Assembly: GCF_964019385.1 (NCBI RefSeq)
Contig: NC_088649.1
Location: 24,676,302 to 24,740,301 of the forward strand
Direction: 5' to 3'
DNA length: 64,000 bases
Source: Sycon ciliatum
Taxonomy: Eukaryota; Porifera; Calcarea; Leucosolenida; Sycettidae
Shown here: positions 19,458 through 29,509 of the stretch, one piece after another
Numbering within the stretch: the stretch's first letter is position 1
Layout of the letters: every line of letters starts with the position of its first letter
Made by a program: the position numbers and the translations under genes
Notes under the pieces: model-generated
Told to the model about the DNA's origin: nothing
The model's input: the letters and a program-made list of their open reading frames with translations, nothing else
Databases searched by the model: none

Positions 19458-21080
19458 GAGCCAGGGACTACAGAAACCACCCTATGGCACTTTTTTGGCG
19501 GAATTTTTTTTCTCTCAAAATGTTGGTACGGTATGGTAATGTGCTCAAACAAAATTTCAAGTTGATCTGCGATGGTAAATGTGCCTAACCACCTATTTAA
19601 TAATGGCATATCAATTGAGCGATAAAGAGCAAATTTATGTACACAGTATGTAATGTTCTTTGTATACCTTCATTCTTGCTAGTTAGGCAGTTCAAATGTA
19701 TAGTGAACTATGCCCTCAGCTTCATCCAGTGACGCCTGCGCGCCGTCCACTAAATCTCGGTAGTACTGCCGCTCCTCTTGTGCTAGCGATGTGTGCGAAC
19801 GCAGCGCCTGGACACTACATTCCGTCTCTTCCTCTGTACGGGCGACAAGAATTTTGTACCGCAGATTGTCACACAGTGCGCATATGTCTGTCCTTGGCTT
19901 CATCACTTTGATATGTGCTGCCTGTCTCCTCCAAATGTGGCAAAATGACCTGTAATGAACAGGCGAATACTGTGTGACGGTCTTGGTGTAGATGTTGTAT
20001 GCAGACTTCTTGTTCTCGGATGCTGGTAAGTATACTGGAGGGTCCTCAGCACGACCTCGCTCCGCTGCAGGTTGAGGTAGACCGTACATGTTAGCATAAT
20101 TATGACTAAATAAACTGCACTACATCCTGCTCTATGTCTGCTGAAATGGCCAAGTGCTCTGGTGTTCTCCCAGTCAAGCCATGTTGTGCCCGTTGAACGA
20201 CTCCTTTGTTTGCCTTTTTTGAAGGCGCTTCATTACATGACTTCCAACAGCATGAATTGCCATGAACACGTCTTTCATAACCACGTACATGATAGCGGAA
20301 ATAGAAAGGTCGATCACAACCACCAGTTATCGACTTTCGCATGCTTCCAGTCAGTGCGCCCAGAACAAACTGCTTGAACTGTTGAAGCGCTTTTTCGATT
20401 CTCGCAGTTTAGAAACTTCAAATATGTAGTCCTCGAGCTGCTGCTCTGGGATGACTTTCCAATGATTCTTTGACTTGCATCCACAGCCTCTCTCAATTAT
20501 CCCATCGCGTATGTCCGAGGAGACCACGCTTCACCTGCTCCGTCGTCGGTGGCTCAGGTGCGGGGGTATCTGGTTCGTCATCCGATTCCGAGTAGTCGGT
20601 GTCACTCTCCGCGTTTGAAATTTCCGAGCTGTCGGGGATTGGCGTTTTCGACACAACACTAGCAGCACTCGAGCTTGCTGTGACTCCATACGTCTTCTTC
20701 TTAGGTGGCATATCATCGCCGTCGCTGTCAGCATCGGTGTCGGAATCGCTCGCGGACGACTCGCGGGTGCCAGCGCTGAATCCGTAAAAATTCTCGTCGT
20801 CCGATTCAAGCGCCTTCTCATCACAGAATCGAGCTGCGTCGTCTACTAGATGTTGTAGCCATAATCAATCACAGTAAGTGGAGCCTCATGAGTTACTCGA
20901 CAGTCGCTCGAGCTCAGAATCCTTCCCCGGAACACCTAACAAGAGGACAGCTCTTGAGTCTTGTCAAAACAAAAGTGACGAGTTCTGCGCTTCGCGTAAC
21001 TTTGAGTCGCGTGACTTTGAAACGTCATAACTTGATTTTGATATCAAACGTCTTAGGGCGGTTTCTATAGTCCCTGGCTC
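19458..21080 (-). mobile_element. TIR DNA transposon, AAAT duplication
   Basis: 29-bp inverted termini, GAGCCAGGGACTACAGAAAC at 19458 and GAGCCAGGGACTATAGAAAC on the other strand at 21080, with three mismatches in 29. AAAT flanks both ends (19454-19457, 21081-21084). The 1,623-bp element carries one decayed minus-strand gene that ends abruptly, so it is an internally deleted copy of a longer autonomous transposon. Neither the TIR nor the 4-bp duplication matches a superfamily I can name with confidence. Confidence 0.8.
19684..20866 (-). pseudogene. Transposase-like protein, N-terminal two thirds
   Basis: Three minus-strand blocks read in order. First, an acidic leader (DDAARFCDEKALESDDENFY, DSDTDADSDGDDMPPKKK) to a stop near 20494. 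Second, CGCKSKNHW, VSKLRESKKRF, a Cys/His-rich middle, then GLTGRTPEHLAISADIEQDV and VVQFI. Third, NYANMYGLPQPAAERGRAED, PPVYLPASENKKSAYNIY, SFCHIW, MKPRTDICALCDNLRYKI and finally HYTFELPN. This matches a family of uncharacterised transposase-like proteins I know from cnidarian, sponge and fish genomes, whose next segment starts 'TFDFAQ' and leads to the putative catalytic part. Here that part is missing. At least two frameshifts or stops and no start codon. Confidence 0.65.
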
Positions 21081-21090
21081 AAATAATAAT

Positions 21091-21475
21091 ACAAAAATGT
21101 ATTATCTATGCATGCATCTACGCAAGAGTCACCACCAGCAAATTAGGACATGTGTCAAAGTATTGCACGTTTTCGTTCCCTTCTTGTCAAAATGCTACAG
21201 GGAATGATGGAAATAAGCTAAAAGACTACAACTATAAGGAAAAGAAGCTCAGAAAGATATCACTCCAATTATGGGTAGAAGTGACACGAAAAATAGATGT
21301 GAAGAATCAAGAAAAACAGCATGCAAATCCAATAAGTGACAAAAACGTAGTGACCTCCATCATTCCCTGTAGTATTTTTACAAGAAGGGAACGAAAACGT
21401 TCAATACTTTGACACATGTCCTAATTGGCTGGTGGTGACTCTTGCGTAGATGCATGCGTAGATAATACATTTTTT
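21091..21475. mobile_element. Fold-back MITE, ~118-bp arms
   Basis: 21093-21210 recurs inverted at 21357-21475 (shared AATGTATTATCTA, GCATCTACGCAAGAGTCACC, ACGTTTTCGTTCCCTTCTTG) with a 146-bp centre. It sits immediately beside the TIR end at 21080. Related fragments occur at 18530-18600 and 32150-32180. Noncoding. Confidence 0.85.
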
Positions 21476-21524
21476 TTAATATTTTCTGCCTCCGTCCTAC
21501 ATTCAAATAATAATAATAATTTGA

Positions 21525-21620
21525 AACTCGGATGGTGAGCCATAAATAAATGTGGAAGAGAAAAAGACATATGGATACGAGTTAAGAGTAACTCTCCATC
21601 ACTGTAACATGATACTATAC
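21525..21620. mobile_element. Left-end fragment of the satellite-forming element
   Basis: GAAACTCGGATGGTGAGCC, ACATATGGATACGAG and CTCTCCATCACTGTAACATG match the end of the 592-bp array unit. It is cut at 21620 by the dispersed repeat that follows. Confidence 0.8.
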
Positions 21621-22279
21621 TCCAGTATAGCTGTATTTTTCATTGCAAAGCCGTCCTCGATTGTTGTGTTCGTTGTTCAAACGAAGTGGACATTCAATCA
21701 TGAAGGCAGAGGACATAGGAGCCTGATTGGAGTTTCTCGTGGCATAGGACGGCCATACAGAGACACTCTGGGATTTTCTGAATATAATACCGTACACACG
21801 ATGCTGAGATCAATTTGTGCGATATCAAATTGTTTGTGATCTGCCACATCAAGCAGAACGGGATCCAAACACAAGCTTACCGACGGTTAGGCTGCCGACC
21901 TGACTGGACAAATGATCCCTGGCTTCACCAAACGCCAGAAGTCGGACACCGTGTCCTTTGCCGCGACGTCCATCTCCAAAATGAACTCCATCTTCGTCGT
22001 GAAAAGGCTTGAATTACTCAATATTCAACCGAGATTCTCGGTCTCACCCTTTCTCAGATCGAATCATTTTTTTCTTGTAGCAGTTGCTGGGCAGATCCCC
22101 GCCACTACTTCAACAGAAGATGGCTCCAAAGCATGCCTGGAACAAGCCATATCGAGGTTGCAAGCCACCCCTCTCAGCACTTTTTTTGAAGAAATTCGAA
22201 ATTTCAATGGTCGAAGATATACTATGAAGAGAATTTCAAAAAGTATGTTTCGCGGAGCGATCGCTCAACCTACGTCATT
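21621..22279. repeat. Dispersed ~660-bp repeat, copy 1
   Basis: Runs from CTCCAGTATAGCTG to CCTACGTCATT and is about 95% identical by eye to 50409-51070. No clear terminal inverted repeats, no convincing ORF. In the second locus it interrupts a LINE, so it is mobile or was copied. 22280-22401 is unassigned. Confidence 0.85.
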
Positions 22280-22401
22280 TTACTCCAACACTACTCCCAA
22301 GGCCGCAGAACAAAGTGTATTGTTGACTCTGACAAGGAAACGCAGCGGCGATCAATTGTCACTCCAAACGACAAGCTTGTCCTCGCGCCACCAATAATTA
22401 T

Positions 22402-23149
22402 TTGTGCGACTGTTGATGCAAAAGTGACTGAAGGCCTGAGCGCAGTTTTTGATTTATTTTATTGCAAGATGCATGGTGAGAACTCGTACTCTGTGACGTA
22501 GGATGACGCTTCCTGGATCACGACACTCGGCCATCGATCGTGAACGTGCCTGGAACGCTACTCGGAACAGACCATGATGGCAGAGGTAAGATGCGCTGCA
22601 TTTCCTGCTTGAACTGCTGAGAACCCCCACAAACTGTCCTAGGACGTAGGAGTGTTGCAATGGCAGCAAGCCGTTGAAATATGCCCCGTACAGCATGGAG
22701 AGTTATTCGTCTTTCACACTTACCTCCTGCAATTCCGAACATAGTCCAACAGTAAAAGTCCCTTGTTTTCATGTCGATGCTCGACAAAAGCTGCTAGCTC
22801 GGTCGCTTTGTGTTGGCTGGCACGCGAGCAGCACTGGCTACACGCACTTGTCGCGTTAACTGCATGAGGGATTTCTTACGTCATAAAGAATGTGATTTCA
22901 TCATCATTTCACTGGTCTTCGACCTACATGGTCAGGGAAAGTTCCGGTTCGTAGGCCTACAACACGGTCAGCGTGTGACTTGAGCGCAGTAACAACACAA
23001 GTGTGATCACTTCCAGACCAACGACCGGGCGTTCAAGGCGAGTAACAAGCGCACTTGACGAAGGTGACTCTGAAATCTCGTGAGCCGTGATCCACGGCAC
23101 TTGGCATTCTTGCGTCACATCAGTCACTTTTGCATCAACAGTCGCACAA
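22402..23149. mobile_element. Element with 30-bp terminal inverted repeats
   Basis: TTGTGCGACTGTTGATGCAA (to 22431) recurs inverted at 23120-23149 as an exact 30-mer. The 690-bp interior has a 90-codon minus frame (22518-22787) with a Cys/Arg-rich segment, but I recognise no domain. Probably a non-autonomous TIR element; the duplication is not assigned. Confidence 0.65.
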
Positions 23150-23200
23150 GTGATTGAAAACAAATTCAATGTTTTCAATGAAAAAAATTCTGAAGTATGT

Positions 23201-23328
23201 AATCCAGCACGCTCAGGAGGTCATGATGGCTGAGTCTTGCCCGAGCCTGCAGCCCAAGGGCCGTAGGCCCGAGGGCTTCAGGCAAGGGTAAGATTCAGCC
23301 ATCCTGACAGACAGAGCGTGCTTGATTT
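23201..23328. repeat. 128-bp imperfect hairpin
   Basis: AATCCAGCACGCTC (23201) pairs with GAGCGTGCTTGATT (23314), and TGGCTGAGTCTTGCCCGA with the GGCAAGGGTAAGATTCAGCC arm; the apical loop is AAGGGCCGTAGGCCCGAGGG. Could be a small palindromic element. No RNA family recognised. Confidence 0.65.
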
Positions 23329-23387
23329 GATTTCTTACAGCGCGAAGCAACATATTAGGGAAGGTCAAAGGTCGAAAGGTCGAACAA

Positions 23388-23486
23388 TTATTCCCGAAAT
23401 GACGTCAAACGGTCCGAACATTCCCGAAATGACGTCAAACGGTCCTGAAACTCCCGAAAATGACGTCAAACGGTCCTGATGGCCTG
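23388..23486. promoter_or_regulatory. Three tandem CRE-type sites (TGACGTCA)
   Basis: Units of TCCCGAAATGACGTCAAACG repeat three times. TGACGTCA, the CREB/ATF palindrome, lies at 23400-23407, 23430-23437 and 23461-23468, spaced 30 and 31 bp, about three helical turns. No downstream gene is recognisable, so function is inferred from motif and phasing only. Confidence 0.5.
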
Positions 23487-23499
23487 ATTATGCCCGCGG

Positions 23500-24195
23500 C
23501 GGGAAGATCGCCTATTGGCCATGGCCCCGGCTACGATCACGTGTCATGTAAGAACTCAAGTTCTTGTTCAACCTGCGCAAAGCCCAGATTCGAATGCTGA
23601 TGACCATGCATTCTTTCAGGAGTCTGCAGTCCGATGCGAGTCTCATGGCTAAACAAAGTCGACTGGACTTGCTCGCCGCTGCCATTCAGTGCTGGCAGGG
23701 GGATCCATTAGAGAAAATGGAATCAGTTTGGCTGTGCCTTTACTCCTCGTTTCGGGGAATTCTGGAGAGTGAAGATGAAACCAGGTATTCGTAAAATATT
23801 TTTCACGACTCCCTCGTGGAAACGAGTAATAGCCATCGCGGCGGATCAAGCAGCTCGAAAGCCAACTTACTTGTATGACAGTGACATCAAGGTCAGCGGA
23901 GTGTGATCAAAGAAGCCAAGACAAGGCTGAACGAGCTAAACAACAACTCGAGAGAGATGACGACTCGAGTGCAGCAGACGGCGACTCGTGTGCAGCAGAT
24001 GACGACAGCGACGCAGCTCATAAATGAGTCGAGCGAAAGCGACGCAAACTGAACTCTCTGCTCTTTCTGCCAACAGTTTCTCTTGTAAGGACGCTGTACA
24101 TAGGCTGATTGACCTTCGTCCAGTGATTTGCAGTCGATACAAACTGTTCTTGACCTGTGCTAAGCGTTTTCATATCCATCAAAAATTTAAAATCC
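23500..24195. other. Unassigned sequence
   Basis: A 76-codon plus frame (23564-23794) has no known motif. Short CAGCAGA/GACGACTCG repeats near 23955-24010. Nothing else supported. Confidence 0.3.
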
Positions 24196-24223
24196 ATCAC
24201 GAAGTTTTTGTTAACGGAGGAAG
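24196..24223. mobile_element. Right terminus of a Tc1/mariner-type element
   Basis: TCACGAAGTTTTTGTTAACG + GAGGAAG, then TA, matches the inverted terminus at 8071-8098 with two substitutions. The partner end was not found, so extent is unknown. Confidence 0.6.
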
Positions 24224-24606
24224 TATTATTCCACGATTAAGGAGGTCATTATATTTCATAAATTGACCGATTATGAAGGCAATAATAGACTTATCACGAC
24301 ATAGCATACCTAAACTTTTTTAGCTGTTTTTATAGGAAGAAAGGAATACTATTGTAATAGTACATGGTATGTACATATGCCGTTTACATTGGACATTACT
24401 TCTCTATAAACAGACGTTTTCAGTTGTCACTTGTAGTATGTTCCCCAAGGTCTTTGACTGAGAATCTGACAGTTTGGGTTCGAATCCAAACATTTGGCTT
24501 CAGATTTTTCTTCTTTCAGTTCTGATTATTTTCTAAGTGGAGGAAAAAGTTCTAAGTCCTCGGGCTAAGTGGTCAATATATTATGCTGATATTTGACCGC
24601 TTAGAG

Positions 24607-24745
24607 ATCACAAGTTTCTGTGGGGGTCAATAATAAGAGAGTGATAAAGTATATTATCACTCTCTTATTATTGACCCCCACAGAAACTTGTGATCGTGTG
24701 TATATTATCACTCTCTTATTATTGACCCCCACAGAAACTTGTGAT
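24607..24745. repeat. Three copies of a 41-bp unit, one inverted
   Basis: GATCACAAGTTTCTGTGGGG (plus) at 24607, then its reverse complement at 24653-24694 and again at 24704-24745. The first two form a near-perfect hairpin with a 5-base loop. Confidence 0.9.
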
Positions 24746-24747
24746 CC

Positions 24748-26168
24748 CTTAGGGCCTGGTCAGACTGCGGCAACTTTCCAGTGCCTGACGAAAAAAGAAA
24801 AGCGTCCAGAATTTGAATCGCGATCACACTCCACATGTGGGGAGAATGAAAATTCAAAATTCATTTCGATCGTCAAGTGGTAATCTCCACGAACGACGTC
24901 AAATTCCTTCACCTTGGGGATCGCCAACACCTTCAGTGCAATCCTTGCAACCATCCTTATGAGTTTTGTCGTTGTCCGTGGCCAATTAGCTCCTCAATAT
25001 CGAGATGAAAGAATCAGTGAATGTCAGCGTCAATGGCATATCACGGCTGTTCGCGCACGGACATTTAACAATATGGCGTCGTTTAGTGCGATTTACGTAA
25101 CACGGTATAAACCTCCTGAATACAAGGGGAGTTTGCTCTCCGTGTGGTTCCACGATTTCGCAAGTCAAACCAGGATTTATTATTTGAAAGCGCTCGAACA
25201 AAATACTCAATATCCAGACAATCTCAGGGAGAAGGAAGGTAAAGGAACTCCTGCCATGGTCAACCGGCATCCTGACCTTTTCGAACCTCTCCAAGATATC
25301 CCTGGTAGTCTGGATATTGACGCACGCACTGATTTTCAGCTTCTCCTCGTCGGGATCACGGGTGCAACTTTCAAATTTGCCGATATGCACTCGAACAAAC
25401 GCACAATTGGATCTACATCACAATTTCGGGGCTATCTGTGTGCTTGCTGCCTTTCTCAGCAATACCCCACGTGTCTGTTGGGCAGTTTCCACCAGGCCTT
25501 GGCCTCCTGGACTCAACAGCGACTCCAGGGCCATGCCATCTGTCCCCTAAATCGCATGAAAAGGTAGCTCAGCACCGCACGCACGGGAGCTGAAGTTTGC
25601 GCACGGGACGTGATAAAACTTGGTGAAGATAGCCAGAAGATAGTCCTCTACCTGGGAAAACTGAAAGCTAGACTGGGAAAACTTCTGAAAGGGCTTCTTG
25701 ACGCAGACATGTCAACGATGAATCAAGCAACGAGCGAGAAAGAAGGCTTGACTTGTGCAACGCGGAACAAACTGTTCCTGCGAGGAAGTTGGGCATGTGA
25801 GGTACCAGCGGAAAGCTAGTCTCAAGAGGAACACGGAATACCTGTTTCCGGGTAAACCTGGCCTGGAAGCTTTCTAAATCGAGCGAAAACCACAGCGAAA
25901 TCGCCTGCTGGGAATTTGAAAATTCAAATTTTCTTGCCGATCCAGCCCAATCGAAACTTCCGGTTGCCATCTTGTTAAAAGTCCAAATTTCGCGAAAAAC
26001 AGCCGTGGTATCACCGTCAACTCCTGTTTAGAGCGGAAAAGCGTGGTCTAGCTTCTTTTTTGGAGTGTTAACTCTCGATTTTGCCGCTCTGGCGGCAAGT
26101 TACTTTGGAGATTCGGATTATAATCCCAGGATTATTTCGATTTTGCCGCAGTCTGACCAGGCCCTAAG
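24748..26168. mobile_element. TIR element, CTTAGGGCCTGGTCAGACTG ends
   Basis: Left CTTAGGGCCTGGTCAGACTG + CGGCAA and right inverse (TTGCCGCAGTCTGACCAGGCCCTAAG) match exactly over 26 bases. A 217-codon plus frame (24914-25567) and an overlapping 134-codon minus frame (24986-25390) fill part of it; neither has motifs I recognise, and which is real cannot be decided. The shared CTTAGGGCC start links it to the element at 8315-9296. Confidence 0.75.
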
Positions 26169-26566
26169 GGGCCGGTCACATTGAGGGAACAATCCTCAGA
26201 TTATACACCGGGAATAATTTGTTCTGCTTTGCATCGCGGCCACACTGCATACGCACAATGAAAAAATCTCACTCACGCGAGCAATTTTTTGTCACCACTC
26301 GCTTCTGGCAGCCTGTCAGCCCCGCTCCTGGGCCAGAGCTGCATCAGCACAGCCTCTAGAGTATCGCTCCACTTCATAACGCAATAAAAAACAAGGAAAC
26401 TCAAAGAAATCCAGTGGAAGCCGCGGATGATTATAATCTTCGGCTGAAAAGCGGGGCTTCGAGCTGATTTTTATCGAGTGGATTAAATCTCTCAAATCTC
26501 CCGCTCAGCGGCAACTATCCATGGTAACCACGGATTATTTTCAAATTTTCCCTCAGTGTGACCTAA
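26169..26566. mobile_element. ~400-bp MITE abutting the previous element
   Basis: Left GGCCGGTCACATTGAGGGAA and right inverse of GGTCACACTGAGGGAAAA. Noncoding. The contact with 26168 suggests insertion at a neighbour's end. Confidence 0.6.
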
Positions 26567-26929
26567 GCAGTCAAATATATATTGACCGCTTATATCGACC
26601 ACTTATTATTGACCACTTAAAAATTTTCCTCAACTTAGTAAAAAATCAGAACTGAAAGAAGAAAAATCTGAAGCCAAATGTTGGGATTTGAACCCACACT
26701 GTCAGATTCTCAGTCAAAGAACTTGGGGAACATACCACAAGTGACAACTGAAAACTTCTGTTCATAGAGAAGTAATGTCCAAAGTAAACGGCATATGTAC
26801 ATGCAATCTACTATAACAATAGTATTCCTTTCTTCCCGTAAACACAGATAAAACGGGTTAGGTATGCTATGTCGTGATAAATCTATTATTGCCCTCATAA
26901 TCATGCAATAATAGATGCGTATTTATTCA

Positions 26930-28536
26930 TATTTCTCTAGGGCAGTCCCCACAGACGTATGGTCTCCTTACGGGGTACCCATCTAGGATTACGATACGAA
27001 ATTGACTTGGTAAAGTAGCAAGGCAGACCGATGCCGGAACTGAGTTCCAGCGGTCAGAGGCTAAATAAGAAAGAGAGGAGTAACCAAATCGAGAGGAGGT
27101 TCGTGGCAGTACAAGTCCAAGCGAGACTTGAGACCTTGTGTAGGTGCGGCTACGTGCCTCAGAGTTGGCATGAAGGCAGAAAAGGCGACACAGAAGTGAG
27201 CTGGTAGAAGAATGAACGCATCTGAATACAAGAAGATACAGTTTAACCCTTTATGGGTCTCACATAAGCGTACGGGTCGTATGTGACCCTTACAGGAAAA
27301 TCGCATTTTCTTTGAGTTTTGTTGCTTGGAGACAACTAAAATGGTGCTCCACTCGTAGCTGAGGTCCAAGGCTTTCCAACGGTGTAAAAAACAATCATAC
27401 TTACCATACAAATTTTTGCAGTATCGATCGACTGAAGTCTGGTGAAATTGGAAAAGACGACCATCCGCCATGCGCGCATTTCGAGAATGGGAGTGCATCT
27501 CTTGAGGCCGTGTCAGAAAAGCTTTATGAGGACACTGACGGCACCAGTCTAGGCTGGATGTCCCTGGAGGATTTCCAGTGTAATGTCGTGAGAAAGAGAG
27601 CTCCGTTGAGTCCTCCTAGCTCAAATAAATCGTCCCCGAATGAAGAAATCAAATTTACCAACCAGCGAGGAAGCACAGCAACAGCAACTCTTACATAGAC
27701 TTGTCAGGTGCGATCAGCTGATTCGCCTGGCCGTGAGAATCACGGCACGCGTGACATCGCGCCTGAGTACTCATCTGAACGAGAGTGAATCTGACGCGAG
27801 CGGCGCTGAGGTGAACGAACCAAAATTGTGATATTGTGGAACTGTTGCTGCTGGTGCATCGCCGATGGCGAGGTTTTGGAGTTCAAGGACGGAATTAGGA
27901 GCATATATTCTTCACCAAGACGTAGCGCTTACCTGATTGTTTATCATAGGACTTCGGCTCCATCACGAACTTGGTATGCACTTCGTGCTGTGATTTTTGT
28001 GTTTTTTTGTTCGCAATTGTATTTTCTCTCAACTTGAAGGGCTACCACGGGTCATACCCTTGCCTGGACATAGTCATATTTGTGTTTTCTAGACTCGTCC
28101 AGGCATACAGATTTTGAAAATATATAGTTTACCCATACCTACAACTCAGAGAACTCGAGTTATGGCTCGTTGTTTGTACGCGTGTTTGCGTGACCACCCC
28201 TCACATACATTGAGTAAGACCCACAAAGGGTTAAGGGAGAAGCGGATAGGGATGGTTGAGGTTGTTTCGAGACAGAATACACTGGACACCTGGGGTGGGT
28301 GGATAGCCAAATACAGTACGCAATGAACGGCGAAATATGCGGGTGAGAAAATCATATTCATGTTGTCGCAGACTGTGTACATAAGCATTGCTTGCATATT
28401 CCAGTGTAGACTGAACAAAAGAGAGATAAAATATGTGTCTGGCTGCATTGGTCAAAAAGGTGCGGCAGTGCCGAAATGCATTCACTTTTGCACTGACCTT
28501 TTTTCGGAGTGCATCAACTTGCTGACGGAATGTCAA
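26930..28536 (-). pseudogene. LINE RT C-terminal part, split by a piggyBac-like element
   Basis: Minus-strand block 28235-28536 encodes LTNAARHIFYLSFVQSTLEY and SLRTVFGY, a LINE thumb motif. The continuation is at 26930-27246: SRFGYSSLSYLASDRWNSVP, the usual 'WNSLP' tail. Removing 27247-28230 and one TTAA joins both blocks in one frame, proving a precise insertion. The end carries a ~60-bp motif (AGGGCAGTCCCCACAGACG...TACGGGGTACCC, 26938-26988) repeated at 63840-63881, likely the LINE 3' UTR. Confidence 0.85.
27247..28230. mobile_element. piggyBac-like element, TTAA target
   Basis: Termini CCCTTTATGGGTCTCAC and, inverted, CCCTTTGTGGGTCTTAC, each next to TTAA (27243-27246, 28231-28234). TTAA plus a CCC start is the piggyBac signature. 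The 984-bp interior has two short coding-like plus frames (GWMSLEDFQCNVVRKRAPLS at 27550-27610; QQQLLHRLVRCDQLIRLAV at 27670-27740), in different frames, reminiscent of the acidic/basic N-terminal part of such genes but with no catalytic domain. Confidence 0.88.
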
Positions 28537-28619
28537 GTGCTCATCTGTTGTGTTCTTTATTATTTCTGTTCATATTTCCATTGCTTTTTTATCACTTTTT
28601 GCCAAGATGTGCTTGCCAT

Positions 28620-29120
28620 GCCTACATGATGCCTAATCGGCATTGGAGATATACACCCGGTTTTTTTCGCTCACAATTGCGCCCGTCAGCGCGAGGGTTT
28701 TTTCCCGGCTGGCTCGGTCCAGGAAAATTAATCTGACGGTTCCAAGTGGTTCTGCATCATGGCCTATTTCTGCTATCCACCGTCACACCTATTCTATCTG
28801 AGACACTCCGTTCTCAGTCTCTGCTTCCATACCTCACTCAATATCCGGTTCACATCTGGCTTCGGCCAACTACCCTTCACTTTGTGTGTTGTTGCTGTTC
28901 CTGTTCATGTCTCTGTGCGTGCCAATATATGTGGAACAAGAATGGGAGTCTTATTGTTCGTCAGGCAAGACTTACATATATTGTAATTGAGGTGTGTATC
29001 GAGGCACTCCAGAGGGAAGATAGGGGAGGGGAAGATCAACCAAACTCCTGGACAAGGAAAAAGTATGAAACAATGTTTGAAATTGTGAATGTTTGAAATT
29101 GTGTCTAAATGTCGATTGAC
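28620..29120. other. Unassigned sequence
   Basis: Several short frames without family motifs. I cannot assign the Cys-rich plus frame at 28746-29096. Confidence 0.3.
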
Positions 29121-29123
29121 TGG

Positions 29124-29183
29124 GAAATTTAGGGTTTTCATAATTTGGCATTTAATGCCAAAATATGAAAACCCTAAATTTTC
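29124..29183. repeat. 60-bp near-perfect palindrome
   Basis: GAAATTTAGGGTTTTCATAA pairs with the complementary half ending ATGAAAACCCTAAATTTTC, with only a few unpaired central bases. Could extrude as a cruciform or form a single RNA hairpin. Confidence 0.85.
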
Positions 29184-29252
29184 AGACCAACAATATGCGT
29201 TCATAACAACTATTCGGTCAGTGTCATGCAATGTTATCGCAAAAACTGATTG

Positions 29253-29277
29253 TTTAGGGTTAGGATTAGGGTTAGGG
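29253..29277. repeat. Interstitial TTAGGG-type repeat
   Basis: Four consecutive hexamers, TTAGGG TTAGGA TTAGGG TTAGGG. The metazoan telomere unit in an interstitial position; too short to indicate a chromosome end. Confidence 0.75.
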
Positions 29278-29385
29278 TATAACGCTTCCAAAACAGTCAA
29301 ATGTAATACGAATCTGCCACGGGCCAAAACTAAGAAAACATCATCTCTGCACAACTCACGACAACTATCACTAACGGACAGATGA
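29273..29385 (-). pseudogene. Penelope-like C-terminal fragment
   Basis: Minus translation ELCRDDVFLVLARGRFVLHL TVLEALY aligns with ELYSDNVFSILSHGRCALHL at 18.8-18.9 kb. Only about 35 codons remain, fused to the TTAGGG run. Confidence 0.45.
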
Positions 29386-29509
29386 CTCTTGATAGCCGAT
29401 TGCTGACTGTTGGAATGTCGCGTCTTTTTTTGTCACCTCCATTGTCGCAGCTCTTGACTCGTTGTTGGAATTGTTGGAAACGCCGAAGAATCCCTGAATA
29501 TCATCAGAA

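Larger units (their letters stand above)
24270..26905. repeat. Large inverted repeat (335-bp arms) enclosing two transposons
   Basis: 24270-24605 recurs inverted at 26570-26905 (AGGAAGAAAGGAATACTATT, TACATATGCCGTTTAC, TTTGACTGAGAATCTGACAG, TCTGAAGCCAAATG in complement). Each arm contains a perfect pol III B box, GGTTCGAATCC in the left arm near 24478 and its diverged inverse near 26690, so arms may be SINE-derived. The interior holds a palindromic triplication (24607-24745) and two TIR elements. Confidence 0.82.

Noticed and set aside
18876..19565. 229-codon plus-strand open frame
   Set aside because: It lies opposite a Lys/Arg/Thr-rich minus-strand frame that leads into a Penelope-like C-terminus. 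Its hydrophobic, Val-rich composition is what the complement of that sequence would give.
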